Shown here: piece by piece, positions 1 through 8,456 of the stretch
How the letters are laid out: every line of letters starts with the position of its first letter
Numbering within the stretch: the stretch's first letter is position 1
NCBI RefSeq assembly: GCF_000993785.3
Contig: NZ_CP009922.3
Coordinates: 3,472,001 to 3,536,000, forward strand
DNA from: Streptomyces xiamenensis
GTDB lineage: Bacteria; Actinomycetota; Actinomycetes; Streptomycetales; Streptomycetaceae
Length of the DNA: 64,000 nt
Direction: 5' to 3'
Position numbers and translations under genes: made by a program
The notes under the pieces: generated by a model
The model's input: only the letters and a program-made list of their open reading frames with translations
Databases searched by the model: none
Told to the model about the DNA's origin: nothing

Positions 1-149
1 CCGCCACCGACGAGGCCGAGGCGGTGCTGGAGGCGAGCCGCAGCCAGCGTAACGCCTGGCTGACGCAGCTCGCCGAGGAACTCGACGAGGAGGAGTGGGC
101 CGCCCTGCGCGAGGCCGCCCCCGTCCTGCACAAGCTCGCGCACCTCTAG
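1..149 (+). CDS. MarR-family regulator, C-terminal end (partial)
   Basis: Only the last 48 codons lie in the window, read from base 3 to a TAG. The translation is charged and helical, with AWLTQLAEELDEEEWAAL and a final VLHKLAHL, as in the C-terminal dimerisation helices of MarR proteins. The HTH lies outside, so the family call rests on this tail and on position: an MFS exporter starts 134 bp downstream on the same strand, a common arrangement for a MarR repressor and the pump it controls. Confidence 0.6.
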   Translation, partial: ATDEAEAVLEASRSQRNAWLTQLAEELDEEEWAALREAAPVLHKLAHL

Positions 150-282
150 CCGGCTCCGCACCGCGTACCGCCGCACGGAGCCACGCACCACCGCACGACA
201 CCCGCACGACCGCATCACCCGCACGACGCGCACGAACCGCACGAACCGCACCACTGGCACCACCGCACAAAGGAGTGTCCTC
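150..282 (+). repeat. Low-complexity CGCAC-rich spacer
   Basis: The spacer between the MarR gene and the MFS gene is built of imperfect CGCACGA/CGCACCA units, including the direct repeat CGCACGAACCGCACGAACC near 239. No gene is seen. The SD AGGAG at 271-275 serves the TTG start at 283. It could be untranslated leader or a simple slippage product; no operator palindrome is evident. Confidence 0.45.
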
Positions 283-1623
283 TTGAGTTCGGGACCCGGA
301 GCAGACTCCGCACCCGCACCGACCGACGATCACCACGACGCCCCCCTCACGACCTTCAGCTCCCTCGCGGTCCGCAATTACCGGATGTTCTTCTTCGGGT
401 CCTCGATATCGAACATCGGTACTTGGATGCAGCGGATCGCCCAGGACTGGCTGGTGCACGAGCTGACCGGATCCGCCGCCGCGGTGGGTATCACCACCGC
501 CCTGCAATTCCTGCCGATGCTGCTGTTCGGCCTCTACGGCGGAGTCCTCGCCGACCGCTTCGACAAGCGGCGGCTCCTGTTCGTCACCCAGTCCTCGCTG
601 GGCCTGACCGGCCTGCTGCTGGGCGCCCTGACCATCACCGGTCATGTGAACGTGTACCACGTGTACGCCCTGGCCTTCGTGGTCGGCGTCGTCACCGTGG
701 TCGACAACCCCACCCGCCAGACCTTCGTGGCCGACATGGTCGGCCCCCGGCTGCTGCCGAACGCGGTCTCCCTGAACTCCGCGAACTTCCACTCCGCCCG
801 CCTCATCGGCCCCGCCGTCGCCGGTGTGCTGATCACCGCCGTGGGCGGTGGCTGGGCGTTCATCGTCAACGGGCTCTCGTTCGCCGCGCCCATCGTCGGC
901 CTGATGATGATGCGCTCCTCCGAACTGAACGCCTCCCTCCGCGCCCCACGCAGGAAGGGCCAGCTGCGCGAGGGGCTGCGCTACGTCGGCAGCCGCCCCG
1001 AACTGCTGTGGCCGATCGTGCTGGTCGGCTTCATCGGCACCTTCGGGTTCAACTTCCCGGTGTGGGCCATCGCCTTCACGGACGGCGTCTTCGACGCCGG
1101 GGCCGGCAGCTACGGCCTGCTGAACACCCTGATGGGCGCCGGCTCGGTCGTCGGCGCGCTGCTGGCCGCCCGGCGCGGCAGCCGGCGGATGCGCTTCACC
1201 TTCGCCGCCGCGGCGCTGTTCTCCGCGGTGCTGATGCTGTCCTCGGCCGCGCCGTTCTTCTGGGTCTACGCGGTGCTGATGGTGCCGATGGGCCTGGTGG
1301 CGATGACCTTCCAGGTGTCTTCGAACGCCGGCATCCAGCTGAACACCGACCCGGAGATGCGGGGCCGGGTGATCAGCCTCTACATGATGGTCTTCCTCGG
1401 CGGCACGCCGATCGGCGCGCCGGTGGTCGGCTGGGTCACCGACAGCTTCGGCCCCCGGGTCGGCATGGCCTCGGGCGGGGCGATCTGCCTGCTGGGCACG
1501 ATGGCGCTCGCCCTGGTGCTCGCGAGAATCGGCGGCCTGCGGCTGCGCATCGACCTGCGGGCCGGGCGCCGGGCGCTGGCGCTGGTGCCCCGCGATCCGC
1601 AGCCGGTGGCCACCACGGCCTGA
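283..1623 (+). CDS. MFS transporter, DHA3/EntS-like
   Basis: 446-residue integral membrane protein of about 12 hydrophobic segments. The loop-2 signature GGVLADRFDKRR is at residues 86-97, and the N-terminal RNYRMFFFGSSISNIGTWMQ is typical of the MFS_3 (enterobactin exporter-like) group. Translation starts at TTG 283 behind the AGGAG at 271-275. It would export a small molecule by proton antiport. The MarR gene just upstream is the likely repressor; the substrate cannot be read from sequence. A strong bidirectional hairpin follows the stop. Confidence 0.88.
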   Translation: MSSGPGADSAPAPTDDHHDAPLTTFSSLAVRNYRMFFFGSSISNIGTWMQRIAQDWLVHELTGSAAAVGITTALQFLPMLLFGLYGGVLADRFDKRRLLFVTQSSLGLTGLLLGALTITGHVNVYHVYALAFVVGVVTVVDNPTRQTFVADMVGPRLLPNAVSLNSANFHSARLIGPAVAGVLITAVGGGWAFIVNGLSFAAPIVGLMMMRSSELNASLRAPRRKGQLREGLRYVGSRPELLWPIVLVGFIGTFGFNFPVWAIAFTDGVFDAGAGSYGLLNTLMGAGSVVGALLAARRGSRRMRFTFAAAALFSAVLMLSSAAPFFWVYAVLMVPMGLVAMTFQVSSNAGIQLNTDPEMRGRVISLYMMVFLGGTPIGAPVVGWVTDSFGPRVGMASGGAICLLGTMALALVLARIGGLRLRIDLRAGRRALALVPRDPQPVATTA

Positions 1624-1646
1624 CCGGCCCGCGATACCGGCCACCC

Positions 1647-1697
1647 GGTGGGGCGGTGGCCCGCACGGACGCACTCCGTACGGGCCACCGCCCCACC
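1647..1697. terminator. Bidirectional terminator hairpin
   Basis: A 23-bp inverted repeat (one G-T wobble) beginning GGTGGGGCGGTGGCCCG surrounds a five-base loop, between the convergent MFS and GNAT genes. There is no clear T tract, as usual in Streptomyces. Confidence 0.85.
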
Positions 1698-1717
1698 GTC
1701 GTGCGGGCCAGGCCCCG

Positions 1718-2221
1718 TCAGATCCGGCGGGCCAGCAGGGCGCCCGGCCAGTCCCCGTTCGCGGTGAACCGCTCCACCAGCCCGAACCCCTGCGCGAGGT
1801 AGTAGGCGAGCAGCCGCCCGTCGTCCCCCGCGTAACAGTCGACGCGCAGCAGCGAGATGTCCTGCCGCCGGGCCTCGGCCACGGCGTGCTCCAGCAGCGC
1901 GGCCCCCACGCCCCGCCCCGCGAAGCGCCGGTCGGTCACCAGCAGATGCACATACACCTCGGGCTCCCCGGCGGGCGCGATGTACGGTCCCGGGCCCGGG
2001 GTGAGCGTCATCGTCCCGGCCGGCTCCCCGTCGATCTCGGCGACCCACGGAGTCCCCTCCGCGACGATCTCCCCGACCCGCGCCACCGCCCTGGGCCGCC
2101 CCGACCACGGCTCGCTGCCCCACTGCCCCGTCCGTCCGCCGGCCGCCAGCCACTCCACGGCACCGTCCAGCATGCCGAGTATGAGGGGAATATCGTCACT
2201 GCCACCCGATCGGATCTTCAT
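1718..2221 (-). CDS. GNAT-family N-acetyltransferase
   Basis: 167 residues from ATG 2221, chosen over an upstream in-frame codon because MKIRSGGSDDIPLI is the usual GNAT beta1/alpha1 opening and AGGATCGG lies just ahead. The acetyl-CoA site is RRFAGRGVGAALLEHAV, followed by LRVDCYAGDDGRLLAYYLAQGFG, where the Tyr-containing helix and QGFG turn close the fold. It should acetylate an amine; the acceptor is unknown. The start faces the ThpR gene across 35 bp, so the two share a short divergent promoter region. Confidence 0.85.
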   Translation of the reverse strand: MKIRSGGSDDIPLILGMLDGAVEWLAAGGRTGQWGSEPWSGRPRAVARVGEIVAEGTPWVAEIDGEPAGTMTLTPGPGPYIAPAGEPEVYVHLLVTDRRFAGRGVGAALLEHAVAEARRQDISLLRVDCYAGDDGRLLAYYLAQGFGLVERFTANGDWPGALLARRI

Positions 2222-2256
2222 GTGGCCCGATCCTAACCAGGGGGGACATCGCACCC

Positions 2257-2820
2257 ATGAGACTTTTCGCCGCGCTCTTCCCGGACGACGGGGCGCTACG
2301 GGAACTGGAACGGGCGGTGCGCCCGCTGCGCCGCGAGGACGCGGAGGGCGTGCGCTGGACGCCGGTGGCCGGGTGGCATCTCACGCTCGCCTTCTACGGC
2401 GAGGTCCCCGACGAACTCGTCCCCGAACTGCGGCAGCGCCTGGGGGCGGTGGCCGCCGCAGGGAGCACGCTCACCCTGCGGCTGGCGGGCGGTGGCCGGT
2501 TCGGCGACCGCGCGCTGTGGGCCGGGGTGGACGGGGACACGGAACCCCTGACCGCCCTGGCGACGGCGGCCCGCGACACGGGCACCACCCTGGGCCTGCT
2601 GCCCGACGAGCGGCCCGGGTACGTACCGCACCTGACGGTCGCCCTCGCCCGGCGCGGCGCGCGCACCGCGCTGGCCCCGTACGCCGAGCGCCTCGACGCC
2701 TTCGCCGGCCGCCCGTGGGCGGCCGGCGAGCTGGTGCTGGTGCGCAGCGAGACCGGTCCCGACGGCTCCCGCTACAGCACGGAGGCGTCGTGGCCGCTGG
2801 GTGGCGGCGCCGGCGGCTGA
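2257..2820 (+). CDS. thpR: RNA 2',3'-cyclic phosphodiesterase (2H phosphoesterase)
   Basis: 187 residues, the normal length for ThpR/LigT. It has the family's two catalytic HxTx motifs: HLTL at 41-44 and HLTV at 125-128. The start MRLFAALFPD is the canonical first strand. The enzyme opens 2',3'-cyclic phosphates on RNA ends to 2'-phosphates and can ligate tRNA halves in vitro. It stands alone and acts in the cytoplasm. No regulatory element is visible beyond the short divergent spacer. Confidence 0.92.
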   Translation: MRLFAALFPDDGALRELERAVRPLRREDAEGVRWTPVAGWHLTLAFYGEVPDELVPELRQRLGAVAAAGSTLTLRLAGGGRFGDRALWAGVDGDTEPLTALATAARDTGTTLGLLPDERPGYVPHLTVALARRGARTALAPYAERLDAFAGRPWAAGELVLVRSETGPDGSRYSTEASWPLGGGAGG

Positions 2821-2835
2821 GCTACCTTTGAGCGC

Positions 2836-2922
2836 GTGAACACCAAGACCCGAACCCGCATCGTCAGCGGCGCGCTCGTGCTCATCCTGGCCGTGGTGGC
2901 GCTGTCCGCCCTCTTCGGCTGA
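2836..2922 (+). CDS. Single-pass membrane microprotein (28 aa)
   Basis: A 28-codon ORF starts at GTG 2836, 16 bp after thpR. It translates to a basic N-terminus (NTKTRTRIVSG) followed by one hydrophobic helix (ALVLILAVVALSALFG) and stops at 2922. The positive-inside leader plus single helix is what a real membrane microprotein looks like, and its position suggests co-transcription with thpR. No SD is obvious, so translation may depend on thpR. Function unknown. Confidence 0.5.
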   Translation: MNTKTRTRIVSGALVLILAVVALSALFG

Positions 2923-2937
2923 CGGGCCGCGCGCGGC

Positions 2938-3936
2938 CTACCAGGCGAACGCCTCGGGGGAGGGGCCCGGGCCGGGGAAGATCTCGTCCAGCTTGGCCAG
3001 CAGCTCCGGGCTCAGTTCCAGCTCCACCGCCCGCACCGCGGACTCCAGCTGCTCGGCGACCCGCGGCCCGACGATCGGCCCGGTGACGGCGGGCCGGGTC
3101 AGCAGCCAGGCCAGACCCACCTCGCCCGGCTCCAGGCCGTGCTCGGCCACCAGGTCCTCGTACGCCTGCACCTGCGCCCGCCGTACCGGGTCGGCCAGCA
3201 CCTCGGCCGCCCGGCCGCCGCCGCTGCGGCGCTCACCGCGCTCGTTCTCCTTGCGGATGGCGCCGCCCAGCAGCCCGCCGCTGAGCGGGGACCACGGGAT
3301 CACGCCGAGCCCGTAGCTCTCGGCGGCCGGGATCACCTCCATCTCGGCGCGCCGCTCGACCAGGTTGTACAGGCACTGTTCGCTCACCAGGCCGAGCGAG
3401 CCGCGCCGCGCCGCGGCCTCGTTGGCCTGCGCGATGTGCCAGCCGGCGTGGTTGCTGGAGCCGGCGTACAGGATCTTGCCCTGCTGGACGAGGACGTCGA
3501 TGGCCTGCCAGATCTCCTCCCACGGGGTGTGCCGGTCCACGTGGTGGAACTGGTAGAGGTCGATGTAGTCGGTGTTCAGCCGCTTGAGGCTGGCCTCGAC
3601 GGCGCGCCGGATGTTGAGGGCGGACAGCCGGTCCTCGTTCGGCCAGGGGTCGCCCTCGCCCAGGTGCATCGAGCCGTACACCTTGGTGGCCAGCACCGTC
3701 TTCTCGCGCCGCCCGCCGCCGAGCCCGAACCAGGAGCCGACGATCTCCTCGGTGCGGCCCTTGTTCTCGCCCCAGCCGTAGACGTTGGCGGTGTCGAAGA
3801 AGTTGACGCCGGCGCCCAGGGCGGCGTCCATGACGGCGTGCGAGCCCGCCTCGTCGGTGAACGGGCCGAAGTTCATGGTGCCCAGGACGAGACGGCTGAC
3901 CTTGAGGCCGGTGCGGCCCAGCTGTGTGTACTTCAT
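2938..3936 (-). CDS. Aldo/keto reductase
   Basis: 332-residue (alpha/beta)8 NADPH-dependent oxidoreductase. Start ATG 3936 gives the family opening MKYTQLGRTGLKVSRLVLGT and has AGGGAG upstream. The catalytic tetrad is present: Asp48 and Tyr53 in NFFDTANVYG, Lys85 in LATKVYG, and His131/132 in YIDLYQFHH. The C-terminal GPIVGPRVAEQLESAV is the usual cofactor-binding region. It resembles the YajO/Tas-like group. A perfect MerR-type palindrome covers its promoter, so induction by a small molecule or redox signal is likely. Confidence 0.92.
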   Translation of the reverse strand: MKYTQLGRTGLKVSRLVLGTMNFGPFTDEAGSHAVMDAALGAGVNFFDTANVYGWGENKGRTEEIVGSWFGLGGGRREKTVLATKVYGSMHLGEGDPWPNEDRLSALNIRRAVEASLKRLNTDYIDLYQFHHVDRHTPWEEIWQAIDVLVQQGKILYAGSSNHAGWHIAQANEAAARRGSLGLVSEQCLYNLVERRAEMEVIPAAESYGLGVIPWSPLSGGLLGGAIRKENERGERRSGGGRAAEVLADPVRRAQVQAYEDLVAEHGLEPGEVGLAWLLTRPAVTGPIVGPRVAEQLESAVRAVELELSPELLAKLDEIFPGPGPSPEAFAW

Positions 3937-3952
3937 GATCGCCACTGAACTC

Positions 3953-3970
3953 CCTGGAGTGCGCTCCAGG
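3953..3970. promoter_or_regulatory. MerR-type operator palindrome
   Basis: CCTGGAGTGCGCTCCAGG is a perfect 7+4+7 inverted repeat in the 61-bp divergent spacer. Read toward the reductase it sits between a TTGCCT-like -35 and a TTCAGT-like -10 with a long 18-base spacer, the geometry of MerR/SoxR-activated promoters. No MerR gene is present in the window. Confidence 0.6.
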
Positions 3971-3997
3971 CAAGCGTGTTCTGGCACTCTTGGGCGC

Positions 3998-5071
3998 ATG
4001 ACGGTCTGGAGTGCGGCTGCCGGAGTGATGAGCGCGGTGCTGCTGGCGGCGGCGCCCGGGGCGCGCCCGACGCAGGACGAGGCGCCCCAGCGGTTCACCA
4101 TCGAGGACGAGCGGATCACGGAGTCCAGCGGTCTGGCTGCCTCCACCCGGCACCCCGGGGTGTACTGGACGCACAACGACAGCGGGTACGGCCCGTACCT
4201 GTACGCCGTGGACGCGGCCACCGGGCGGACCGTGGCCACCCTCACCCTCCAGGGCGCCGAGATGCGCGATGTGGAGGCGATCCACTTCGGCCCGGACGGG
4301 GCGCTGTACGTCGGGGACATCGGGGACAACTTCGACGGCGGCTGGGACGAGGTGTGGATCTACCGGGTGCCCGAACCGGAGGTGCTGGCGGACGCGACGG
4401 TCGTGCCGGACGTCTACCGGGTGCGGTACGACGACGGGCCGCGGGACGCCGAGTCACTGATGGTGCATCCGCAGACCGGGCGGGTCTACATCGCCAGCAA
4501 GAAGCGCAAGGAGCCTGGGGCGTTGTACGCCGGGCCCGAGACGCTGTCGACGACGGAGGTCAACACCTTCGAGCGGGTCGCGGACATCGACCTGTGGATG
4601 ACGGACGGAGCGTTCTCACCGGACGGTACCCGGCTGGCGCTGCGCGGGTACTTCACCGCCCGGATGTATGAGTGGACGGAGGAGGGGCTGGGGGAGCAGA
4701 TCAACCGGCAGCTGCTGATCCCGGCGCAGCCGCAGGGCGAGTCGATGACGTTCACGCCGGACGGGCGGTACCTGATGTACGGCTCGGAGGGGGAGCGCAG
4801 TGAGGTGGTGCCGGTGGAGCTGAAGGGCGAGCTGCTGCCGGAGAGCCTGCGGGAGGAGGAGCCGGAGGGCGACGGGGAGGACGAGGGGGAGGCGGACTCC
4901 GGTGCCGTACCGCCCGCGCAGGGCAATGACCCGGCCGACCCGGACGCGCAGGGCGGGGCGGAGGAGGACTCCGCCGCGTTCACCCGGCTGCTGGCGACCT
5001 TCGCGCTGGGAACGGTCCTGGTGGTGGCGCTGCGCCGCCTGCTGTTCAGCCGTCGTCGGCGGGACGGGTGA
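3998..5071 (+). CDS. Secreted, C-terminally anchored beta-propeller protein
   Basis: 357 residues from ATG 3998. An N-terminal hydrophobic stretch (SAAAGVMSAVLLAAAPGARP) looks like a signal peptide. The next 260 residues carry propeller-like blades: HNDSGYGPYLYAVDAATGR, GPDGALYVGDIGDN and FSPDGTRLALRGY. An acidic low-complexity stalk follows, then a single helix (LLATFALGTVLVVAL) and the basic tail [12 protein letters not shown], which should anchor it in the membrane with the propeller outside. No catalytic motif was recognised. Its last 26 bp overlap the convergent TetR gene. Confidence 0.75.
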   Translation: MTVWSAAAGVMSAVLLAAAPGARPTQDEAPQRFTIEDERITESSGLAASTRHPGVYWTHNDSGYGPYLYAVDAATGRTVATLTLQGAEMRDVEAIHFGPDGALYVGDIGDNFDGGWDEVWIYRVPEPEVLADATVVPDVYRVRYDDGPRDAESLMVHPQTGRVYIASKKRKEPGALYAGPETLSTTEVNTFERVADIDLWMTDGAFSPDGTRLALRGYFTARMYEWTEEGLGEQINRQLLIPAQPQGESMTFTPDGRYLMYGSEGERSEVVPVELKGELLPESLREEEPEGDGEDEGEADSGAVPPAQGNDPADPDAQGGAEEDSAAFTRLLATFALGTVLVVALRRLLFSRRRRDG

Positions 5072-5825
5072 AGTAGCGGGCGAGGCCGTCGAGCACCCGG
5101 TCGAGGCCGAAGGCGAAGATCTCGTCCCCGGTGATGTCGAAGGCGTCCTCGGACAGCGCGAAGACCTCGGGGTAGGCGCCGGAGCGGTGGGCGATCTCCA
5201 TCAGGGGCGCCTGGGTGTCCCAGAACTCCTGGTCGCTCATGCCGCTCTGCTCCGAGAGCTGCTGGGCCAGGACGTGGGTGCGGGCCAGCCCGGTGACGTA
5301 GGCGTCGAGGGTCTGGATGACGGCGACCTTCTCCCGGCCGCTGAGGGGCAGTCCGCGCAGCCCGGTGAGGGAGAACTCGAAGCCCAGCAGGGCGTTGGGG
5401 CCCAGCAGCGGGCGTGACTGATTGACCTGGAGCAGCCAGGGGTGGCGCAGGTAGGTGGCGTAGGAGCCGCGGGCGACCTGTTCGAGGCGTTCGCGCCAGC
5501 CGGTGCCGGGGGCGGGCTCCATGGTCTCGCCGGGGTCGGGGCCGTTGACCCGGTCGAGCATCAGGTCCAGGAGTTCTTCCTTGCCCGGGACGTACCGGTA
5601 CAGGCTCATGGCGCCGACGCCGAGTTCGGCGGCGACCTTGCGCATGGACAGGGCGGCGATCCCGTCGCGGTCGGCGAGTTCGATGGCGGCGGTGACGATG
5701 GCGTCCAGGCTGAGCCCGGGGCGCGGGCCGCGGTTCGGGGTCTCCCGCCCCTCCCACATCAGACGCAGGCTGCGCGTGATGTCCTCGCTGCCGCCGTTGT
5801 GTGCCGTGCTCATGGTGTGGCCCAT
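5046..5825 (-). CDS. TetR/AcrR-family repressor of the adjacent DrrAB-type exporter
   Basis: 259 residues. The N-terminal HTH is at about 38-85 ([17 protein letters not shown] through [19 protein letters not shown]), and the C-terminal half resembles the TetR_C_1 (tetracycline-repressor type) ligand domain. Start ATG 5825 is preferred over ATG 5813 because GAGGGGGA lies nine bases ahead of it. It is divergent from the ABC operon across 72 bp that hold one long palindrome, so it probably represses both itself and the exporter until a drug binds. Confidence 0.87.
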   Translation of the reverse strand: MGHTMSTAHNGGSEDITRSLRLMWEGRETPNRGPRPGLSLDAIVTAAIELADRDGIAALSMRKVAAELGVGAMSLYRYVPGKEELLDLMLDRVNGPDPGETMEPAPGTGWRERLEQVARGSYATYLRHPWLLQVNQSRPLLGPNALLGFEFSLTGLRGLPLSGREKVAVIQTLDAYVTGLARTHVLAQQLSEQSGMSDQEFWDTQAPLMEIAHRSGAYPEVFALSEDAFDITGDEIFAFGLDRVLDGLARYFTRPADDG

Positions 5826-5836
5826 TTAATCACTGT

Positions 5837-5895
5837 CCCCCTCTACTGGGTACGGCGTACGCTGTGCCGCGTACACTGTACTCAGTAGAGGGGGG
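5837..5895. promoter_or_regulatory. Extended operator palindrome between TetR and ABC exporter
   Basis: Two arms of about 26 bases are near-perfect inverted copies. They share CTACTG-GTAC---GTACGC and differ only by transitions. The right arm reaches the SD of the ABC gene (the GGGGG run at 5891-5895), so a bound repressor would block both promoters and the ABC ribosome site. Confidence 0.7.
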
Positions 5896-5897
5896 CC

Positions 5898-6887
5898 ATG
5901 ATCGCCATCCGCGCGGAAGATCTGCGCAAGACCTACGGGAAGCAGGCCAAGACGGCCCTGGACGGCCTGAACCTGGCCGTGCCGAGCGGCACCGTCTGCG
6001 GACTGCTCGGGCCCAACGGCGCCGGCAAGACCACCGCCGTGCGCATCCTCACCACCCTCATCCGCGCCGACGGCGGCCGGGCCGAGGTGGCCGGCGTCGA
6101 CGTACGGCGCGACCCGCGCGCGGTGCGGCGCCGGATCGGACTCACCGGCCAGCACCCGGCGGTCGACGAGATCCTCACCGCCCGCCAGAACCTGCGGATG
6201 TTCGGCCGGCTCTTCCACCTCGACGCCCGCCGGGCGGACGCCCGCGCCGAGGCGCTGCTGGAGCAGTTCAGCCTCACCGAGGCCGCCGACCGCCCCGCCA
6301 AGTCCTTCAGCGGTGGCATGCGCCGCCGCCTCGACCTCGCCGCGAGCATGGTGCTGGCGCCCGAGGTGCTCTTCCTGGACGAGCCCACCACCGGGCTCGA
6401 CCCGCGCGGCCGGGGCGAGGTGTGGGACGCGGTCCGCCGGCTCACCACCACCGGCACCACCGTGCTGCTCACCACCCATTATCTGGACGAGGCCGACCAG
6501 CTCTCGGACCGGATCGTCGTCATGAACCACGGCCGCAAGGTCACCGAGGACACCCCGGCCGCCCTCAAGCGCGCCTTCGGCGGCGACCGCCTGGAGGTGG
6601 TGGTGGCAGGACCCGCCGACCTGCCCGCCGCGATCAAGGCCGTCGCCCGCGTCGCCACCGACGGCGCGGAGCCCGAACACGACACGGAACGACTGCGGGT
6701 CACCGCCCCCGTCCGCGACGGCGTGCCCGCGCTCACCGAGGTCGCCCGCACCCTCCAGGACCAGGGCATCGCCGTCACCGACATCGGACTGCGCCGCCCC
6801 ACCCTCGACGAGGTGTACCTGCGGCTGACCGACACCGACACCGACACCACGCCGGACGCGCCGAACGAGGAGCCGACCCCCGCATGA
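5898..6887 (+). CDS. ABC exporter ATP-binding subunit, DrrA type
   Basis: 329 residues. Walker [10 protein letters not shown] at 38-46, signature FSGGMRRR at 137-144, Walker B VLFLDEP at 157-163 and H-loop His194. The family's extra 90-residue C-terminal region ends in the DrrA-like [15 protein letters not shown]. It energises the permease encoded next, with which it overlaps by four bases (ATGA). DrrAB pairs export hydrophobic drugs such as anthracyclines; the substrate here is inferred only as a hydrophobic compound sensed by the divergent TetR. Confidence 0.93.
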   Translation: MIAIRAEDLRKTYGKQAKTALDGLNLAVPSGTVCGLLGPNGAGKTTAVRILTTLIRADGGRAEVAGVDVRRDPRAVRRRIGLTGQHPAVDEILTARQNLRMFGRLFHLDARRADARAEALLEQFSLTEAADRPAKSFSGGMRRRLDLAASMVLAPEVLFLDEPTTGLDPRGRGEVWDAVRRLTTTGTTVLLTTHYLDEADQLSDRIVVMNHGRKVTEDTPAALKRAFGGDRLEVVVAGPADLPAAIKAVARVATDGAEPEHDTERLRVTAPVRDGVPALTEVARTLQDQGIAVTDIGLRRPTLDEVYLRLTDTDTDTTPDAPNEEPTPA

Positions 6888-7711
6888 GCAGCACCGACAT
6901 CCCCACCCTCGACGGCCCGGAACGCCGCGTGCACTGGGCCGTCCGCGACTGCTGGACCCTCGTCCGCCGCGAACTGACCCACCTGGTGCGGGAGCCCGCC
7001 GTCATCGCCTGGCAACTGGGCTTCCCCATCGTCTCGGTGCTGCTGTTCGTGTACGTCTTCGGCAGCGCCATGGACGTCGGCGACGGCGCCGACTACGTCT
7101 CGTACGCCATGCCCGGCATGTTCGCCATGACCATGGCCTTCGGCTTCATGAACACCGCGATGGCGGTGGCCGTCGAGAAGGAACGCGGGGTCATCGACCG
7201 GTTCCGCTCGATGCCCATGGCGCCCTCGGCGGTCGTCACCGGGCGCGGCGTCTCCGATGTGCTGCACGCCGGGCTGGACCTGCTGATCCTGGCCGGCATC
7301 GCGCTGGTCATCGGCTGGCGCTCGGACGGCGGCCCGCTCGCCTCGCTGGCGGCCTTCGGCCTGCTGCTCCTGCTGCGCTTCGCGCTCATCTGGATCGGCG
7401 TGCTGCTGGGCCTGCTGGTGCCCAACACCGAGGCGGCGGGGAACCTGTTCGCCGTCGCGTTCCCCTTCGGCATGGTCTCCTCGGTCTTCACCCCGCCCTC
7501 GCTGATGCCCGACTGGCTGGGCACCATCGCGATGTGGAACCCGGTCTCGGCCACCGCCGGGGCCATCCGCGAACTCTTCGGCAACCCGATGCCCACCGGC
7601 GGCAGCTGGATCGAGGAGAACGCCCTGCTGATGGCGGTGGTCTGGCCCCTGCTGATCACGGCCGTCGTTCTCCCCCTGGCCATCCGCAAATACCAGCGCC
7701 TGAGCGGCTGA
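6884..7711 (+). CDS. ABC-2 type exporter permease, DrrB type
   Basis: 275 residues with six hydrophobic segments in the ABC-2 pattern. It includes a cytoplasmic N-terminus, [20 protein letters not shown], the conserved [15 protein letters not shown] loop and the late [17 protein letters not shown] motif typical of DrrB. ATG 6884 overlaps the stop of the ATPase gene, giving translational coupling. It forms the membrane pore of the exporter. A terminator follows at 7800-7823. Confidence 0.93.
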   Translation: MSSTDIPTLDGPERRVHWAVRDCWTLVRRELTHLVREPAVIAWQLGFPIVSVLLFVYVFGSAMDVGDGADYVSYAMPGMFAMTMAFGFMNTAMAVAVEKERGVIDRFRSMPMAPSAVVTGRGVSDVLHAGLDLLILAGIALVIGWRSDGGPLASLAAFGLLLLLRFALIWIGVLLGLLVPNTEAAGNLFAVAFPFGMVSSVFTPPSLMPDWLGTIAMWNPVSATAGAIRELFGNPMPTGGSWIEENALLMAVVWPLLITAVVLPLAIRKYQRLSG

Positions 7712-7799
7712 CCACGCACCACACGGCCTGGTTCAGCGGAGGGACGCGGGGGACGGGACCGCCGGAAGGGTCCGCCTCAACCGCTGCTGCTCGCGCTCG

Positions 7800-7823
7800 C
7801 CCCCTGCCGGCTCCGGCAGGGGG
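7800..7823. terminator. Terminator hairpin between convergent units
   Basis: CCCCCTGCC and GGCAGGGGG form a nine-base-pair stem with a six-base loop. It lies 89 bp after the permease stop and 13 bp beyond the last DUF397 stop, so it can serve both directions. Confidence 0.75.
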
Positions 7824-7835
7824 CAGCGAGGCGGA

Positions 7836-8030
7836 TCACCGCTTCAGCGCGGTGACGAACGCGGCCCAGGCGGTGGTGGGGAAGGCCACCACGGGCCCGT
7901 GGTCGTGCTGCTTGGAGTCGCGGACGGGGACCACGCCGTGGGATGAGGCGAGGTTCGCCGCAGCCTCCACGCAGTTGCCGCCGTTGTTGCTGTAGGAGGA
8001 CGTGAACCAGCGGGGGGACTCGGTCGTCAT
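7836..8030 (-). CDS. DUF397 protein, third tandem copy
   Basis: 64 residues opening with MTTESPRWFTSSYSNNGG, the DUF397 signature (W/F-x-SSYS-GG-C-E-A). It then has GVVPVRDSK and a terminal W-FV-LK. DUF397 proteins are small partners of XRE/DUF5753 regulators; the Scr1/Scr2 and WhiJ loci of S. coelicolor are the models I recall. This is the last of three head-to-tail copies that differ at only a few positions, most of them between PVRDSKQHD and the C-terminus. Confidence 0.88.
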   Translation of the reverse strand: MTTESPRWFTSSYSNNGGNCVEAAANLASSHGVVPVRDSKQHDHGPVVAFPTTAWAAFVTALKR

Positions 8031-8046
8031 GTGATGCCCTTCGACG

Positions 8047-8247
8047 TCACTGCTTCAGGGAGTTGACGAACGTGGCCCAGGCGGTGGTGGGGAAGGCCAC
8101 CACGGGCGCGTGGTCGTGCTGCTTGGAGTCGCGGACGGGGACCACGCCGTGGGAAGCGGCGAGGTTGGCGGCGACCTCGATGCACTGGCCGCCATTGCTG
8201 CTGTAGGAGGACGTGAACCAGCGGGGGGACTCGGGTGCGGTCGTCAC
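8047..8247 (-). CDS. DUF397 protein, second tandem copy
   Basis: 66 residues from GTG 8247, beginning MTTAPESPRWFTSSYSSNGG. It keeps the core cysteine in GGQCIEVAANL. It is nearly identical to its two neighbours and is separated from them by only 16 and 17 bp, so the three are expected to sit on one transcript with the XRE gene. The two extra N-terminal residues (AP) are the main length difference. Confidence 0.88.
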   Translation of the reverse strand: MTTAPESPRWFTSSYSSNGGQCIEVAANLAASHGVVPVRDSKQHDHAPVVAFPTTAWATFVNSLKQ

Positions 8248-8264
8248 GGGGTGTCTTTTCGCCG

Positions 8265-8456
8265 TCAGTGCTTCAGGGAGCTGACGAACGTGGCCCAGGC
8301 GGTGGTGGGGAAGGCCACCACGGGCCCGTCGTCGTGCTGCTTGGAGTCGCGGATGGGAACCACGCCGTGGGATGAGGCGAGGTTCGTGGCGACCGCGATG
8401 CAGGCGCCGCCGTTACTGCTGTAGGAGGACGTGAACCAGCGGGCAGTTTCGGTCAT
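8265..8456 (-). CDS. DUF397 protein, first tandem copy
   Basis: 63 residues from ATG 8456 (a GTG one codon earlier is possible), opening MTETARWFTSSYSSNGG. The start overlaps the stop of the XRE gene as TGATG, the tight coupling usual for an XRE regulator and its DUF397 partner. The conserved Cys is in GGACIAVATNL. This copy departs most from the others just after the Cys, so it may be the original partner and the other two later duplicates. Confidence 0.88.
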   Translation of the reverse strand: MTETARWFTSSYSSNGGACIAVATNLASSHGVVPIRDSKQHDDGPVVAFPTTAWATFVSSLKH

